A stretch of DNA of 64,000 nucleotides from assembly GCA_012522805.1 (NCBI GenBank), contig JAAYJS010000031.1, positions 1 to 64,000 on the forward strand. The letters run 5' to 3'. The stretch is from Eubacteriaceae bacterium. GTDB lineage: Bacteria > Bacillota > Clostridia > Eubacteriales > Eubacteriaceae. The notes beneath the pieces were generated by a model that saw nothing but the letters and a program-made list of their open reading frames with translations, was not told the origin of the DNA and ran no database searches. Made by a program: the position numbers and the translations under genes. Below are positions 52,731 to 62,044 of this stretch, in pieces (the first letter of the stretch is position 1; every line of letters begins with the position of its first letter).

Positions 52731-54731
52731 ATGAATAAGAGAGGCGTGAATCTACTGAACGATATTCTTTCTTCGGAAAAATTATCCGTAGAATGCTTGG
52801 CAAAAAGATATCTCGTAACACAGCAAACCATCAAAAACGATATAAAAGATATCAATTATTAGTTTCAACATAAAACTGCTTTGCATATAAAGATAGATTC
52901 GCAAGACGTTGTAGGTTTGGAGAATCGCTCTGATACTCCGAGCAAAGAGCAATTGGATGCCCTCTTTGAACAAATGGATTTATATGTTTACAAGTTGTCC
53001 AGTGAAGAACGAAAAACCATCTTGATGATTTTACTTTTAATCACATTAAAAAGCATCAAAATGTTTGAATTGATGGAACATCTAGGTGTTAGTAAGAATA
53101 CAATTCTAGGTGATCTGCAATCTATCAAGCAATGGGTTCATATGAAGGACATGGCCTTGGTTTCTTCAAATCAAGGCTATCGGATTGATGGCGAAGAATT
53201 TGAAAAAAGAAAAGCTATAGAAGAATTGTTGTTGGTTAATGCCGATCGCAAACACGGCGATTCCGGTGAATTGAAAAGATATGATTTCTTTAAAAGCTAT
53301 CTTTTAAAACTCATCGATCAACAACAGGTTGAAGGGCTCATCAGTGGCATGATTGTCGAAGCGGAAAAAGAAGAAGAAGTTTTGCTGACGGATTTTTCAT
53401 TTTCCGAGGTGTTGATAAAAACCGTTATTCAAGCCAATCGAATGGCACAGGGAAATATTCTAACCAATTTATGCAATATCGGAGACTGCTATCAAAAAAG
53501 TTCGAAATATAATTTTGGTAAACTCATTTATCAAAATATCAACAATCACATGCAGTTGGATTATTATGAAGAAGAGTTGGCTTATTTGGTAGAAATATTG
53601 AGAAATCAACGTTATCAGAAAAATAACGGCAAAAATACCGATATGATCGATATTTCCATATTAATTAATGAGTTGCTTTATAAAATCTCCAAAAGACTGA
53701 ACATAAATTATTATTTGGATTATGATTTCTACAATTTTTTAATTCAGCACATAAAACTAGCTGCTTTTCGCATCAGAAATAATGAAGAATTAACCAATCC
53801 CTACACAGATGAGATTTTAAAGAATCATTATAAGATTTATAAAATCATAAAAGAAAATTTAGACTCTTTAGAATCTCATATCAAAGGAGAGTTTTCAGAT
53901 GATGAGATCTCATTTTTAGTGATGTACATCATCGCTATGATGGAAAAAAACAAAAAAGATGATATTGTTGTTAATATTTTGCTCTCCTGTGGAACCGGTG
54001 GTGCAACAGCTTACTATATGAAAACACGGTTAGAAAGTTTTTCAGAGAAAATTAATATAGTAGATATTGTACCTTCTCGTTACATTTCTTCGGAATTAAC
54101 AAAAGACATCGACTTAATCATATCCAATCAAGCCTTTGAATATGAAGGTGTGCCGGTTATACAGGTCACTACTATGATTGATGAGAATGATCTCTATGCG
54201 ATTATGAAAATTGTTAATGAGATCATATTAAAAAAGAGTAACGAAAGTAAAAAGAGTACATCTTCGTTTCATGAAGATATGGAGATGGGAGAGATATTAT
54301 CGCCAACATCCATAGCCATTGTTGATGAGGTAAAGGATTGGAAAGATGCTATCGAGGTTTCTGGGCAACTTTTGTTGCAAAATAGCAAGATCGAAGAGAA
54401 ATACATTCAAGCAATGATCGATAATGTTTTGGAAAACGGTCCATATATTGCCATTTATCCTGGAGTTGCGATCCCCCATGCGGAAAGCATTTATGGTGCA
54501 ATAGAAAATGCCATTAGTATTTTAGTATTAAAAAATCCGGTTTATTTTGGGAATGAACAAAATGACCCTATTTACATTGTCATAGCATTAGCGATAGAAG
54601 AACCGGTCTTAATGGAAAAAGCTCTATACGATTTATTTAAGCGCCTGTCAGAAGAAAGCAATCGAAAATTAATTAAAAAAGCGAGAAGCATACAAGAAAT
54701 TTATAATCATATGCTTCTTCAGTTCACATAA
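52731..54731 (+). pseudogene. PRD/EII-type PTS regulator interrupted by an in-frame amber codon
   Basis: An MtlR/BglG-type activator. The ATG at 52731 starts a helix-turn-helix (VECLAKRYLVTQQTIKNDIK), but TAG at 52860-52862 stops it after 43 codons. The same frame continues to 54731: a second HTH (MEHLGVSKNTILGDLQSIKQ), two PRDs (about 53220-53930), an EIIB-like domain (NILLSCGTGGATAYY) and a C-terminal EIIA-like domain with its phospho-His (YPGVAIPHAES). Total about 666 codons, a normal size for the family. It precedes the PTS genes and would control them. The amber codon is probably a nonsense mutation, though a re-start downstream or suppression is possible. Confidence 0.8.
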
Positions 54732-54744
54732 AGGAGAAAAGATA

Positions 54745-55206
54745 ATGGAGATTATTAAAGCTACAGAAGATTACTTGTTTTTAAAGTTAAAAGGAGGTGA
54801 TATGACAACGGTGTTGCGTGAAATGGCACAAACGCTTTATAAAGAAGGATTTGTTGAAGAAACTTACGAACAGGCGGTTGTAGATAGAGAAAAAGTATTT
54901 CCAACAGGATTACCGATTTTACCCTATGGGGTTGCCATACCACACACCGACAGCATACATGTAAAAAAAAGAGGATTGGCTGTCGGCATTTTGAAAGAGA
55001 AGGCATCGTTTACTCTGATGTCCAGTGACACAGAACAAATTGAAGCCTCCATTGTTTTTATGTTGGCTATCAAGGACCAAACGGAGCAGGTCGATTTTTT
55101 AAGTGCGTTGATCGCTTTGTGTCAAAACGATGCGTACTTGAAAACTATTTTTGAAGGATCGGATGTTAATCAAATTGACGAGATTCTACATCAATTGATG
55201 CAATAA
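54745..55206 (+). CDS. gatA: PTS galactitol/fructose-type EIIA
   Basis: 153-aa cytoplasmic phosphocarrier with the active His in GVAIPHTDSIHV, fitting the GatA/fructose EIIA fold. It passes phosphate from HPr to the EIIB at 56607. GGAG precedes the ATG. Similar in sequence to the C-terminal domain of the preceding regulator. Confidence 0.9.
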   Translation: MEIIKATEDYLFLKLKGGDMTTVLREMAQTLYKEGFVEETYEQAVVDREKVFPTGLPILPYGVAIPHTDSIHVKKRGLAVGILKEKASFTLMSSDTEQIEASIVFMLAIKDQTEQVDFLSALIALCQNDAYLKTIFEGSDVNQIDEILHQLMQ

Positions 55207-55223
55207 AGTTTAAGGAGCAAAAA

Positions 55224-56594
55224 ATGGAATTAATTAAAGCAGGAGTTCAGTATATACTGAATTTGGGTGCAGCCACCATGTTGCCCCTCATCCTAACAAT
55301 TTTTGGTATGATTTTAGGACAAGGGTTTAAAAAATCCTTTAGAGCAGGTATTACGGTAGGTGTTGGTTTTACAGGTGTCAACCTAGTTATCGGTCTTTTG
55401 TCTGATTCGGTGGGGGTTGCGTCCAAAGCAATGATTGAGAGATTGGGTTTGCAACTGTCAATTATAGATGTCGGTTGGCCAGTAGCCGCGGCGATCACTT
55501 GGGCAACTCCGGTTGCAGTCATTCTGATCCCGATAATCTTCGCATTTAATATTTTACTTTTGTCTGTGAATATGACAAAAACAATGAATGTAGACATTTG
55601 GAATTATTGGCATTTAATTTTTGTAGGTGGTATGGCGTATTATGCTACAGATAGTATTTTTATCACCATTCTCGTAACTTTAATTAATGCATTTATTATA
55701 TTTAAACTGTCGGACTGGACAGCCCCAGCGGTAGAAGCGGAGTTCGGGTTACCCGGTGTATGTTTACCTCATGGTGAAACGGTTAACTGGGCTCCCATTA
55801 CCTTCTTATTAAACAGATTGTGGGACAAAATACCCGGCATCAACCGTATCGATATCAATGCAGATACAATGAAAGAAAAATTAGGCATTATGGGTGAACC
55901 GATGATGACCGGTTTGGTATTGGGTATCGGTATGGGCTTTTTAGCAGGATATGATTCTTCTAAAATTTTGCAACTTGGTATCCAGATGGCTGCAATCATG
56001 GTTATTTTACCAAGGATGGTTGGGCTACTTATGGAAGGCTTAATGCCGATTTCTGAAGGTGCACGTGAATTTGTTCAAAAAAGATTTCCAGGCAAAGAAG
56101 TTTATATCGGTTTGGATGCTGCAATTGCAACCGGACATCCCTCGGTTATTTCAACAGCGTTGATCATGATCCCGATTACTATTTTGTTGGCAGGGATTTT
56201 ACCTTTTAACAAAATGCTTCCTTTCGCCGACTTAGCTGTTCTTCCCTTTACGGTTATTTGGGCAGTAGCGGCATCTAGGGGTAATATCTTTAGAAGTGTC
56301 TTGAATGCTATCATTCAATTGACGATTATCTTCTTCATTGCAACTAATTTAGGAGCATTGACTACCACTATGGCAAGAGCGGTCGGATTTGCTTTCCCAG
56401 AAGGCGCTACGATGGTATCTGGTATCGATATGAGCTCCCACTTGACCGTATTCTTTATCTTGAAATTGCTTGATCCTTCCAATTTGCCTGAATTCTTATT
56501 AGGTGTCGGCGCAGCGGTCATCTTTTTCGGAAGTTGGTTTATTGTTCGCAACGACATCAAAAAAAGATACGTTGAAAACAAAGAAGTAGAATAA
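55224..56594 (+). CDS. gatC: PTS galactitol-type EIIC permease
   Basis: 456-aa membrane permease of the EIIC-GatC family: NLGAATMLPLILTIFGM at the start, VGFTGVNLVIGLLSDSVG and a run of helices to the end. It moves the polyol inward while it is phosphorylated by EIIB. Operon order A-C-B. Confidence 0.92.
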   Translation: MELIKAGVQYILNLGAATMLPLILTIFGMILGQGFKKSFRAGITVGVGFTGVNLVIGLLSDSVGVASKAMIERLGLQLSIIDVGWPVAAAITWATPVAVILIPIIFAFNILLLSVNMTKTMNVDIWNYWHLIFVGGMAYYATDSIFITILVTLINAFIIFKLSDWTAPAVEAEFGLPGVCLPHGETVNWAPITFLLNRLWDKIPGINRIDINADTMKEKLGIMGEPMMTGLVLGIGMGFLAGYDSSKILQLGIQMAAIMVILPRMVGLLMEGLMPISEGAREFVQKRFPGKEVYIGLDAAIATGHPSVISTALIMIPITILLAGILPFNKMLPFADLAVLPFTVIWAVAASRGNIFRSVLNAIIQLTIIFFIATNLGALTTTMARAVGFAFPEGATMVSGIDMSSHLTVFFILKLLDPSNLPEFLLGVGAAVIFFGSWFIVRNDIKKRYVENKEVE

Positions 56595-56606
56595 AAGGAG
56601 TTAACT

Positions 56607-56882
56607 ATGAAAAAAATAGCTGTAGCATGTGGTACTGGCATTGCAACCTCAACGGTTGTTACCATGAAAATTAAGGAAGCATTGGAAAAAAATAACATTA
56701 AGGCAGATGTTATTCAATGCAAAGTTGCTGAAATTGGACAATACGAAGATAATGTTGATTTAATTGTTACAACAACTTCTTACGAAAGTAAAAAAGTACC
56801 GGTTATTCGAGCCATTTCTTTTCTAACAGGAATCGGAATGGAAAGTGATATCGAAAAAATTATAGAAATTTTAAAAAAATAA
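56607..56882 (+). CDS. gatB: PTS galactitol-type EIIB
   Basis: 91-aa EIIB with the phosphorylated Cys8 in AVACGTGIATSTVV. It phosphorylates the substrate at the permease. The stop shares a base with the next start. AAAGGAG precedes the ATG. Confidence 0.92.
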   Translation: MKKIAVACGTGIATSTVVTMKIKEALEKNNIKADVIQCKVAEIGQYEDNVDLIVTTTSYESKKVPVIRAISFLTGIGMESDIEKIIEILKK

Positions 56883-57628
56883 TGAAAAAAGTGATTGTCA
56901 CAGGCGGTGCGAAGGGAATTGGTAAGGCTATTTGTGAAGATCAAATAAAACGGGGAAATTTTCCGATTATTTTGGACTTGGATAAGGAAAATGCCTGTTT
57001 AAACATCAGAAGATGGTCGGACCAATTCTCGGTGACCGCTGATTTTATCAAAGCAGATGTCACCGATTGGCAATCTATGGAAACTGCTGCGGCACAAGCC
57101 GAGGATAAACACGGTAAAATTGATATACTGGTGGTCAACGCCGGTGTTAGTCACAGGGCTTCTTTTGATGAATTGGGACCTAAGCTATGGCAAAAAACCA
57201 TCGATATCAATTTGACCGGTGCGTTTTTTACAGTGAAGGCATTTTATCGACATTTTACCGAATATAGAGAAGAAGCAGACGGTAGGATTATCTTTATCAC
57301 TTCCGGCTCAGCGATAACCGGTACTGGAGGTGGCGCCCATTATGCTGCGTCAAAGGCCGGCAATCATGGACTTATGCGCGCACTTTCTAAGGATCTGAAA
57401 AGAACCGGAACAACAGTTAATGCTATTGCTCCACGGGTTATCGCAACGGAATTGTTTGATGATCTCTACCCTGAACAAAAAAATAGAGATGCCATTTTAA
57501 ACTCTATACCAGTTGGTCGATTCGGAACTCCAGAAGATGTTGCCTCTTTGGTTAATTATTTGTGCTCTGAAGAAGCGAGCTATATTCATGGGCAAATCTT
57601 GCTGCTAGATGGAGGAAGAACTTATTAA
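56882..57628 (+). CDS. short-chain dehydrogenase/reductase
   Basis: 248-aa classical SDR: cofactor turn TGGAKGIGKA, NAG stretch VVNAGVS, catalytic Ser in ITSGSA and Tyr-x-x-x-Lys in YAASKAG. Likely oxidises a polyol or its phosphate imported by the PTS. Overlaps gatB by one base. Confidence 0.92.
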   Translation: MKKVIVTGGAKGIGKAICEDQIKRGNFPIILDLDKENACLNIRRWSDQFSVTADFIKADVTDWQSMETAAAQAEDKHGKIDILVVNAGVSHRASFDELGPKLWQKTIDINLTGAFFTVKAFYRHFTEYREEADGRIIFITSGSAITGTGGGAHYAASKAGNHGLMRALSKDLKRTGTTVNAIAPRVIATELFDDLYPEQKNRDAILNSIPVGRFGTPEDVASLVNYLCSEEASYIHGQILLLDGGRTY

Positions 57629-58660
57629 ATGAAAGCAATTGTTAAAACAAAAGAAGGTTACGACCAAATTGAATACATGGATGTAGAAGAGCCGCAAACT
57701 TATGGCGACAAGGTAAAAATTAAAGTTGCTTATGCAGGAATTTGCGGATTGGATATCCACACTTTTAAGGGCGATTATGCTAGCAACAAACCGCCAGTTA
57801 TTTTAGGTCACGAGTTTTCTGGTGTGGTAGCAGAGGTTGGGCCAGATGTCAAAAATTTTAAAGTAGGCGATCATGTCACTTCGGAAACAACTTTTGAAAC
57901 CTGTGGTACTTGCCTCTATTGCAAACAAAAGGACTATAACCTTTGTGATCATAGAAAAGGTTTAGGTACTCAGGCTGACGGAGGGTTTGCAGAATACGTT
58001 CTCTCAAGAGAAGAAAGCGTTCACCATGTACCGGACAATGTCTCTCTAAAATCGGCTGCCTTAACTGAACCATTGGCCTGTTGTGTACATGGCTTGTTGG
58101 AAAAAACGACCATTACTGAAGAAGATACGGTCCTAATCTTGGGGCCGGGCACCATGGGGTTATTGTGTGCTCAGGTTGCTTTAGCTGTAGGCGCTAAGGT
58201 TATGATTACTGGAATTACGAAGGATAAAAAGCGTTTGGATATAGCCGAAAAAATGGGTGTTCATCGAGCTATTAATGTTGAGACCGAAAATCTAGAAGAA
58301 GTTGTCAGTGAACAAACTAAAACTTTAGGCCCCACTTTGGTAGTGGACTGCTCCGGTTATATGCCAGCTGTTAACCAAGCACTTCGTTTAGTTCAAAAAA
58401 AAGGAACTGTTGTTCAAATTGGTATGTTTTCAGAACATGAAAATCTGATGGATCAGGATGCAATCATCCAAAGAGAAATCACCTATATCGGCAGTCGGAC
58501 ACAAAAACCCAGCTCATGGGATCTTTCCTTGAAATTAATGAAAGAAGGAAAGGTCAATCCGGAAGCGATCATTACCCAAGAAATTGAATTGAAAGACTTT
58601 AAAGAAGGCTTAAAGCGTCTAATGGAAGGCGATGAAGTCAAAACAGTTATTAAATTTTAA
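57629..58660 (+). CDS. zinc-dependent medium-chain dehydrogenase
   Basis: 343-aa polyol/sorbitol dehydrogenase-like MDR. Catalytic zinc: Cys in AGICGLDIH, GHE in LGHEFSGVVAEVG; structural zinc Cys set in CGTCLYCKQKDYNLC; nucleotide-binding GPGTMGLLCAQVA. Candidate for galactitol-1-phosphate or a similar polyol-phosphate 5-dehydrogenase. Directly follows the SDR. Confidence 0.92.
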   Translation: MKAIVKTKEGYDQIEYMDVEEPQTYGDKVKIKVAYAGICGLDIHTFKGDYASNKPPVILGHEFSGVVAEVGPDVKNFKVGDHVTSETTFETCGTCLYCKQKDYNLCDHRKGLGTQADGGFAEYVLSREESVHHVPDNVSLKSAALTEPLACCVHGLLEKTTITEEDTVLILGPGTMGLLCAQVALAVGAKVMITGITKDKKRLDIAEKMGVHRAINVETENLEEVVSEQTKTLGPTLVVDCSGYMPAVNQALRLVQKKGTVVQIGMFSEHENLMDQDAIIQREITYIGSRTQKPSSWDLSLKLMKEGKVNPEAIITQEIELKDFKEGLKRLMEGDEVKTVIKF

Positions 58661-58685
58661 ATTTAGTTAAGAAAAAAGACTAACA

Positions 58686-58745
58686 AAAAGCCAACCTAGG
58701 CTCGTGCATCTCTTAAAAGATGCACGAGCCTAGGTTGGCTTTTTA
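58686..58745. terminator. bidirectional terminator between the gat and his operons
   Basis: A very long perfect stem (AAGCCAACCTAGGCTCGTGC and its complement) flanked by A- and T-runs separates convergent operons. Confidence 0.95.
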
Positions 58746-58761
58746 GATTCTATAACTTACT

Positions 58762-59385
58762 TTACTTTTGATATCTCTTGGTCAATTCTACGAAAAGATC
58801 TTCCCACGTAACCCCTTCGTTGTTCAATAAAACACTGAGGTGGTAAAGGAGATCCGAAGCTTCGTAGGTCAGCTCTTCCTGAGAATTGTTTTTAGCGGCG
58901 ATGATGGTTTCGGCGCTTTCCTCTCCGATTTTTTTGCAAATTTTATCGATCCCTTCTTCAAAGAGGTAATTGGTGTAGGACCCTTGCACCGGGTGCTGCT
59001 TTCGGTCTTCAATTTGGTCTGCCAAATTGCGCAGAATGGTGACATTGCCCGTTGCCCGATCAGAAATGGTGTGAATGGGCTTAAAAAAGCAAGAGGTTTC
59101 GCCGGTGTGGCAGGCCGGACCGCAGGGGAGCACTTCTAACAATAAACAATCGCCGTCGCAATCGCTGCGCACGTGGACAACTTCTTGGAAATGACCCGAT
59201 GTTTCGCCCTTTACCCAAAGCTGTTGGCGGCTTCTGCTGTAAAAGGTGGCGCGTCCGGTTTGGAGGGTTTGCGCCAAAGCTTCTTCGTTCATATAGGCTT
59301 GCATTAAAACCTCACGGGTGTGGTAGTCCTGTAAAATTGCAGGGATCAGGCCGTTTTGATCAAATTTTAGTTCTTGAATATCCAT
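58762..59385 (-). CDS. hisIE: bifunctional phosphoribosyl-AMP cyclohydrolase/ATP pyrophosphohydrolase
   Basis: 207-aa fusion for the second and third steps of histidine synthesis. HisI part (1-115): LMQAYMNEEALAQTLQTG, VRSDCDGDCLLL with zinc-binding Cys/Asp. HisE part (about 120-207): helical with EESAETIIAAKN and DLLYHLSVLL. Last gene of the his operon. Confidence 0.95.
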   Translation of the reverse strand: MDIQELKFDQNGLIPAILQDYHTREVLMQAYMNEEALAQTLQTGRATFYSRSRQQLWVKGETSGHFQEVVHVRSDCDGDCLLLEVLPCGPACHTGETSCFFKPIHTISDRATGNVTILRNLADQIEDRKQHPVQGSYTNYLFEEGIDKICKKIGEESAETIIAAKNNSQEELTYEASDLLYHLSVLLNNEGVTWEDLFVELTKRYQK

Positions 59386-59395
59386 GAAGTCCTTT

Positions 59396-60151
59396 CTAAA
59401 GATGGACGGTGAGTCCTTGTTCCTGTAAAAAACGCTTTAAATCGCCGATCAGAATTTCTTTATAGTGAAAAACCGAAGCGGCTAAGGCGGCATCGGCGCC
59501 GACTTTGAGCACGTCGGCAAAATGCTGCATTTCTCCTGCACCGCCGGAGGCGATAATGGGTATCCTCAGTTTTTCTGAGAGGATTCGGTTTAGGTCTAAG
59601 TCGTAACCTTCTTTGACGCCGTCCATATCGATGGAGTTGATGCAAATTTCCCCGGCACCCAGTTCTTGACCCCGCAAGGCCCATTCGATGGCATCCCAGC
59701 CGGTGTTTTCTCTGCCACCTTTGACGAAGACGTCCCAGGAACCGGCATTGTTTTTCTTGGCGTCGATGGAGAGTACCACGCATTGAGAGCCAAAACGCTC
59801 GGCGGCTTCCCCGATGAGGTCCGGGTTGGCCACGGCTGCGGAGTTGATGGACACTTTGTCGGCACCGGCATTGAGGACGGATGAAAAGTCTTCCAACTTG
59901 CGGATACCGCCTCCAATGGTTAAGGGGACGCCCACGGCGGCGGCGACCTCTTCGACGACGTGTAAAAAGATATCCCGCTCTTCGTAGGAGGCGGTTATGT
60001 CGTAAAAGACCAATTCGTCGGCACCGGCATCGGAATAAAACTTCGCCAAGTCCACGGGGTGGTCGACATCCTGAATATTTTGAAAGCGCTTGCCTTTGAC
60101 CACACGGCCATTAATGACATCTAAGCAGGGTATAATTTTTTTAGCCAACAT
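59396..60151 (-). CDS. hisF: imidazole glycerol phosphate synthase cyclase subunit
   Basis: 251-aa TIM barrel. It makes imidazole-glycerol phosphate and AICAR, using ammonia normally supplied by HisH. Catalytic Asp11 (IIPCLDV) and the second Asp (VLSIDAKK) are in place, as are the phosphate-binding GGGIRKLED and SGGAGEMQH. Residue 5 is Lys (MLAKKIIP), where T. maritima has the tunnel-gate Arg5; gate residues E46, K99 and the later Glu are kept. Since hisH beside it is broken, this subunit would have to use free ammonia. It overlaps hisA by 11 bp. Confidence 0.96.
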   Translation of the reverse strand: MLAKKIIPCLDVINGRVVKGKRFQNIQDVDHPVDLAKFYSDAGADELVFYDITASYEERDIFLHVVEEVAAAVGVPLTIGGGIRKLEDFSSVLNAGADKVSINSAAVANPDLIGEAAERFGSQCVVLSIDAKKNNAGSWDVFVKGGRENTGWDAIEWALRGQELGAGEICINSIDMDGVKEGYDLDLNRILSEKLRIPIIASGGAGEMQHFADVLKVGADAALAASVFHYKEILIGDLKRFLQEQGLTVHL

Positions 60152-60869
60152 TTTCTTCTCTCTTTCTATCGAGGTAGGCCTTTAAATCCAAGGTCCCTTC
60201 GTAAATGGCTTTGCCGGTGATGGCGCCATAAATGCCCATATCTTCCAATTGGTCCAGATGTGCTTCTGTGGCAACGCCGCCGGCGGCAATAATGTTCATA
60301 TTTAAACTGCGATTGAGAAGGTCCAACATTTGAAAATTAGGACCCGTGAGCATCCCGTCTTTACTGATATCGGTATAAACCAAGGTACTCAACCCCAATC
60401 GTTCCAACTTGGTGGCTAAGGCTAAGGCCTCTACAGCCGAGGTTTCCACCCAACCCTTCACGGCAACCATGCCGTGGTTGGCATCTAAGGATACGCAAAT
60501 TTGTTCATCGTAACGGTGGATCAGTTGTTCGATAAAGGGTGTGTTTTCGACGGCTTGGGTTCCGATGATGATGCGCCCGACGCCGATATCGATATAGGCA
60601 TCTGCGGTTTCCATGTTGCGAATACCGCCACCGACCTGCACCGGTATGTTCACGCTTTGAACCATATCGCTGATGAGTTTTAAATTGACGGGCAGTCCGT
60701 CAAAGGCGCCGTCCAAGTCGATGATATGTAGGTACTCAGCACCTTTTTCTTCCAAGTCTTTGGCGACGGCAACGGGGTCGTCAAAATAGATGGTTTCTTG
60801 GTCTTTTTTGCCTTGTGACAGGCGAACACATTTTTGATTTTTAATGTCTATAGCTGGCAAGATGATCAT
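60141..60869 (-). CDS. hisA: ProFAR isomerase
   Basis: 242-aa TIM-barrel isomerase of histidine synthesis. [17 protein letters not shown] with catalytic Asp8, [29 protein letters not shown] with the second Asp. AAGGAG precedes the ATG. It follows the hisH remnants directly. Confidence 0.96.
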   Translation of the reverse strand: MIILPAIDIKNQKCVRLSQGKKDQETIYFDDPVAVAKDLEEKGAEYLHIIDLDGAFDGLPVNLKLISDMVQSVNIPVQVGGGIRNMETADAYIDIGVGRIIIGTQAVENTPFIEQLIHRYDEQICVSLDANHGMVAVKGWVETSAVEALALATKLERLGLSTLVYTDISKDGMLTGPNFQMLDLLNRSLNMNIIAAGGVATEAHLDQLEDMGIYGAITGKAIYEGTLDLKAYLDRKREENVG

Positions 60870-60879
60870 TCAGTACTCT

Positions 60880-61456
60880 CCTTAAAATTTTAAACAATTG
60901 CAAACCGGCACCGCTTTTGAGGTGCACGATACCCCACGATGTTCCCCTTCAGACGAGTGCGGGATTTTAAATCTCCGTCCTTCGTAGAAGTAAGATGGTT
61001 TCCTCTCGATGAGGGGAACAATGGGATGGGAATGGACACAAGGCACAACAAGTGCTTTGGCAACCGGGCTTGCAAAGCTTTTGCTCTACCCAACCCATAC
61101 ATTCCAAGCCCATAGGGGTAGCTTTGAGTCTTGTATGTTTATTTTAGCAATACAACCTTCAACAAAACCCAACCCGTCTGCATCTCCAATCGTTCCACCC
61201 CTCTTTTTAAATCGTACCCGTATGCCCAAATAAAATGATAGAAGGGGTTTGCCACAGTGCTGCCGTTGCGGATGGTACCCGCCAGTGCGCAGCGATCCCG
61301 TGGGTAGCCAAAGGCACCGAGATCGGGCAATAGAACTTCTAGTTTGGTGGTGAGGCAAGGGTCTCCGGTTATGGGTGGGCAGGTCCAATAGCTTTCAGCT
61401 ATTTCCGACGGATCGAAGTCTGCCATGGGGCTATCCGAGTAGCTATCAGAAGATGC
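60880..61456 (-). pseudogene. hisH: decayed imidazole glycerol phosphate synthase glutaminase subunit
   Basis: The position between hisB and hisA and the length (about 575 bp) are exactly those of hisH, but no frame is open. Fragments in different frames match the family in the right order: ITGDPCLTTKLEVLLPDLGA (about 61307-61364), GKPLLSFYLGIRVRF (about 61210-61253), GGTIGDADGLGFVEG (about 61157-61203) and KSGAGLQLFK (60889-60918). The nucleophile site reads SFYLGIR where functional HisH has GICLGMQ, so Cys is Tyr. At least two frameshifts plus stop codons are present. It cannot make a glutaminase. A functional copy elsewhere cannot be excluded. Confidence 0.88.
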
Positions 61457-62044
61457 CTACTCGATGACCCCCTTGGTGGAGGGGATGCCTTTGACGGTGG
61501 GTTCCATGGCTACGGCGGTCTTTAAGGTCCGTCCAAAACCTTTAAAAAGACCTTCAGCGATGTGGTGATTGTTTTTTCCATAAAGACAGGTGGCGTGGAG
61601 AGTGACTTTGGCATTGTTCACAAAGGCAATAAAAAACTCTTCGATCATTTCGGTTTCCAAATCTCCGATCATTTCTCTGGTAAAGGGTACGTCGTAAACC
61701 AGGGTGGGCCGTCCACTGATGTCGATACACAAACGGCATAGGGCTTCATCCATGGGTAAGTAACAATGGGCATAACGGGTAATACCGGTTTTATCGCCAA
61801 TGGCTTGGGTAAAGGCTTGACCCAGCACAATGCCGATGTCTTCCACCAAGTGGTGGTTATCCACGCCATCCCCTTGACCCGCAAGGGTCAAATCGAATTG
61901 CCCGTGGGCGGCAAAAAGAGTCAGCATGTGGTCAAAAAAACCGATGCCGGTCTGGATGTCGGACTGACCCGACCCGTCTAAATTAAAAGTTAACTGGATG
62001 GATGTTTCCGCAGTGTTACGATGGATGGTTGCAACTCTGGTCAT
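61457..62044 (-). CDS. hisB: imidazoleglycerol-phosphate dehydratase
   Basis: 196-aa dehydratase. Metal-binding His motifs: GFFDHML, DNHHLVEDIG and KNNHHIAEGLFK, with HATCLYG. The ATG at 62044 follows AAGGAGG and overlaps the hisC end by 29 bp; a longer frame to 62071 lacks a ribosome site. Confidence 0.95.
   Translation of the reverse strand: MTRVATIHRNTAETSIQLTFNLDGSGQSDIQTGIGFFDHMLTLFAAHGQFDLTLAGQGDGVDNHHLVEDIGIVLGQAFTQAIGDKTGITRYAHCYLPMDEALCRLCIDISGRPTLVYDVPFTREMIGDLETEMIEEFFIAFVNNAKVTLHATCLYGKNNHHIAEGLFKGFGRTLKTAVAMEPTVKGIPSTKGVIE

Noticed and set aside
61086-61426. Two overlapping leftward open frames in the hisB-hisA gap as independent genes
   Set aside because: They are pieces of the decayed hisH read in different frames.
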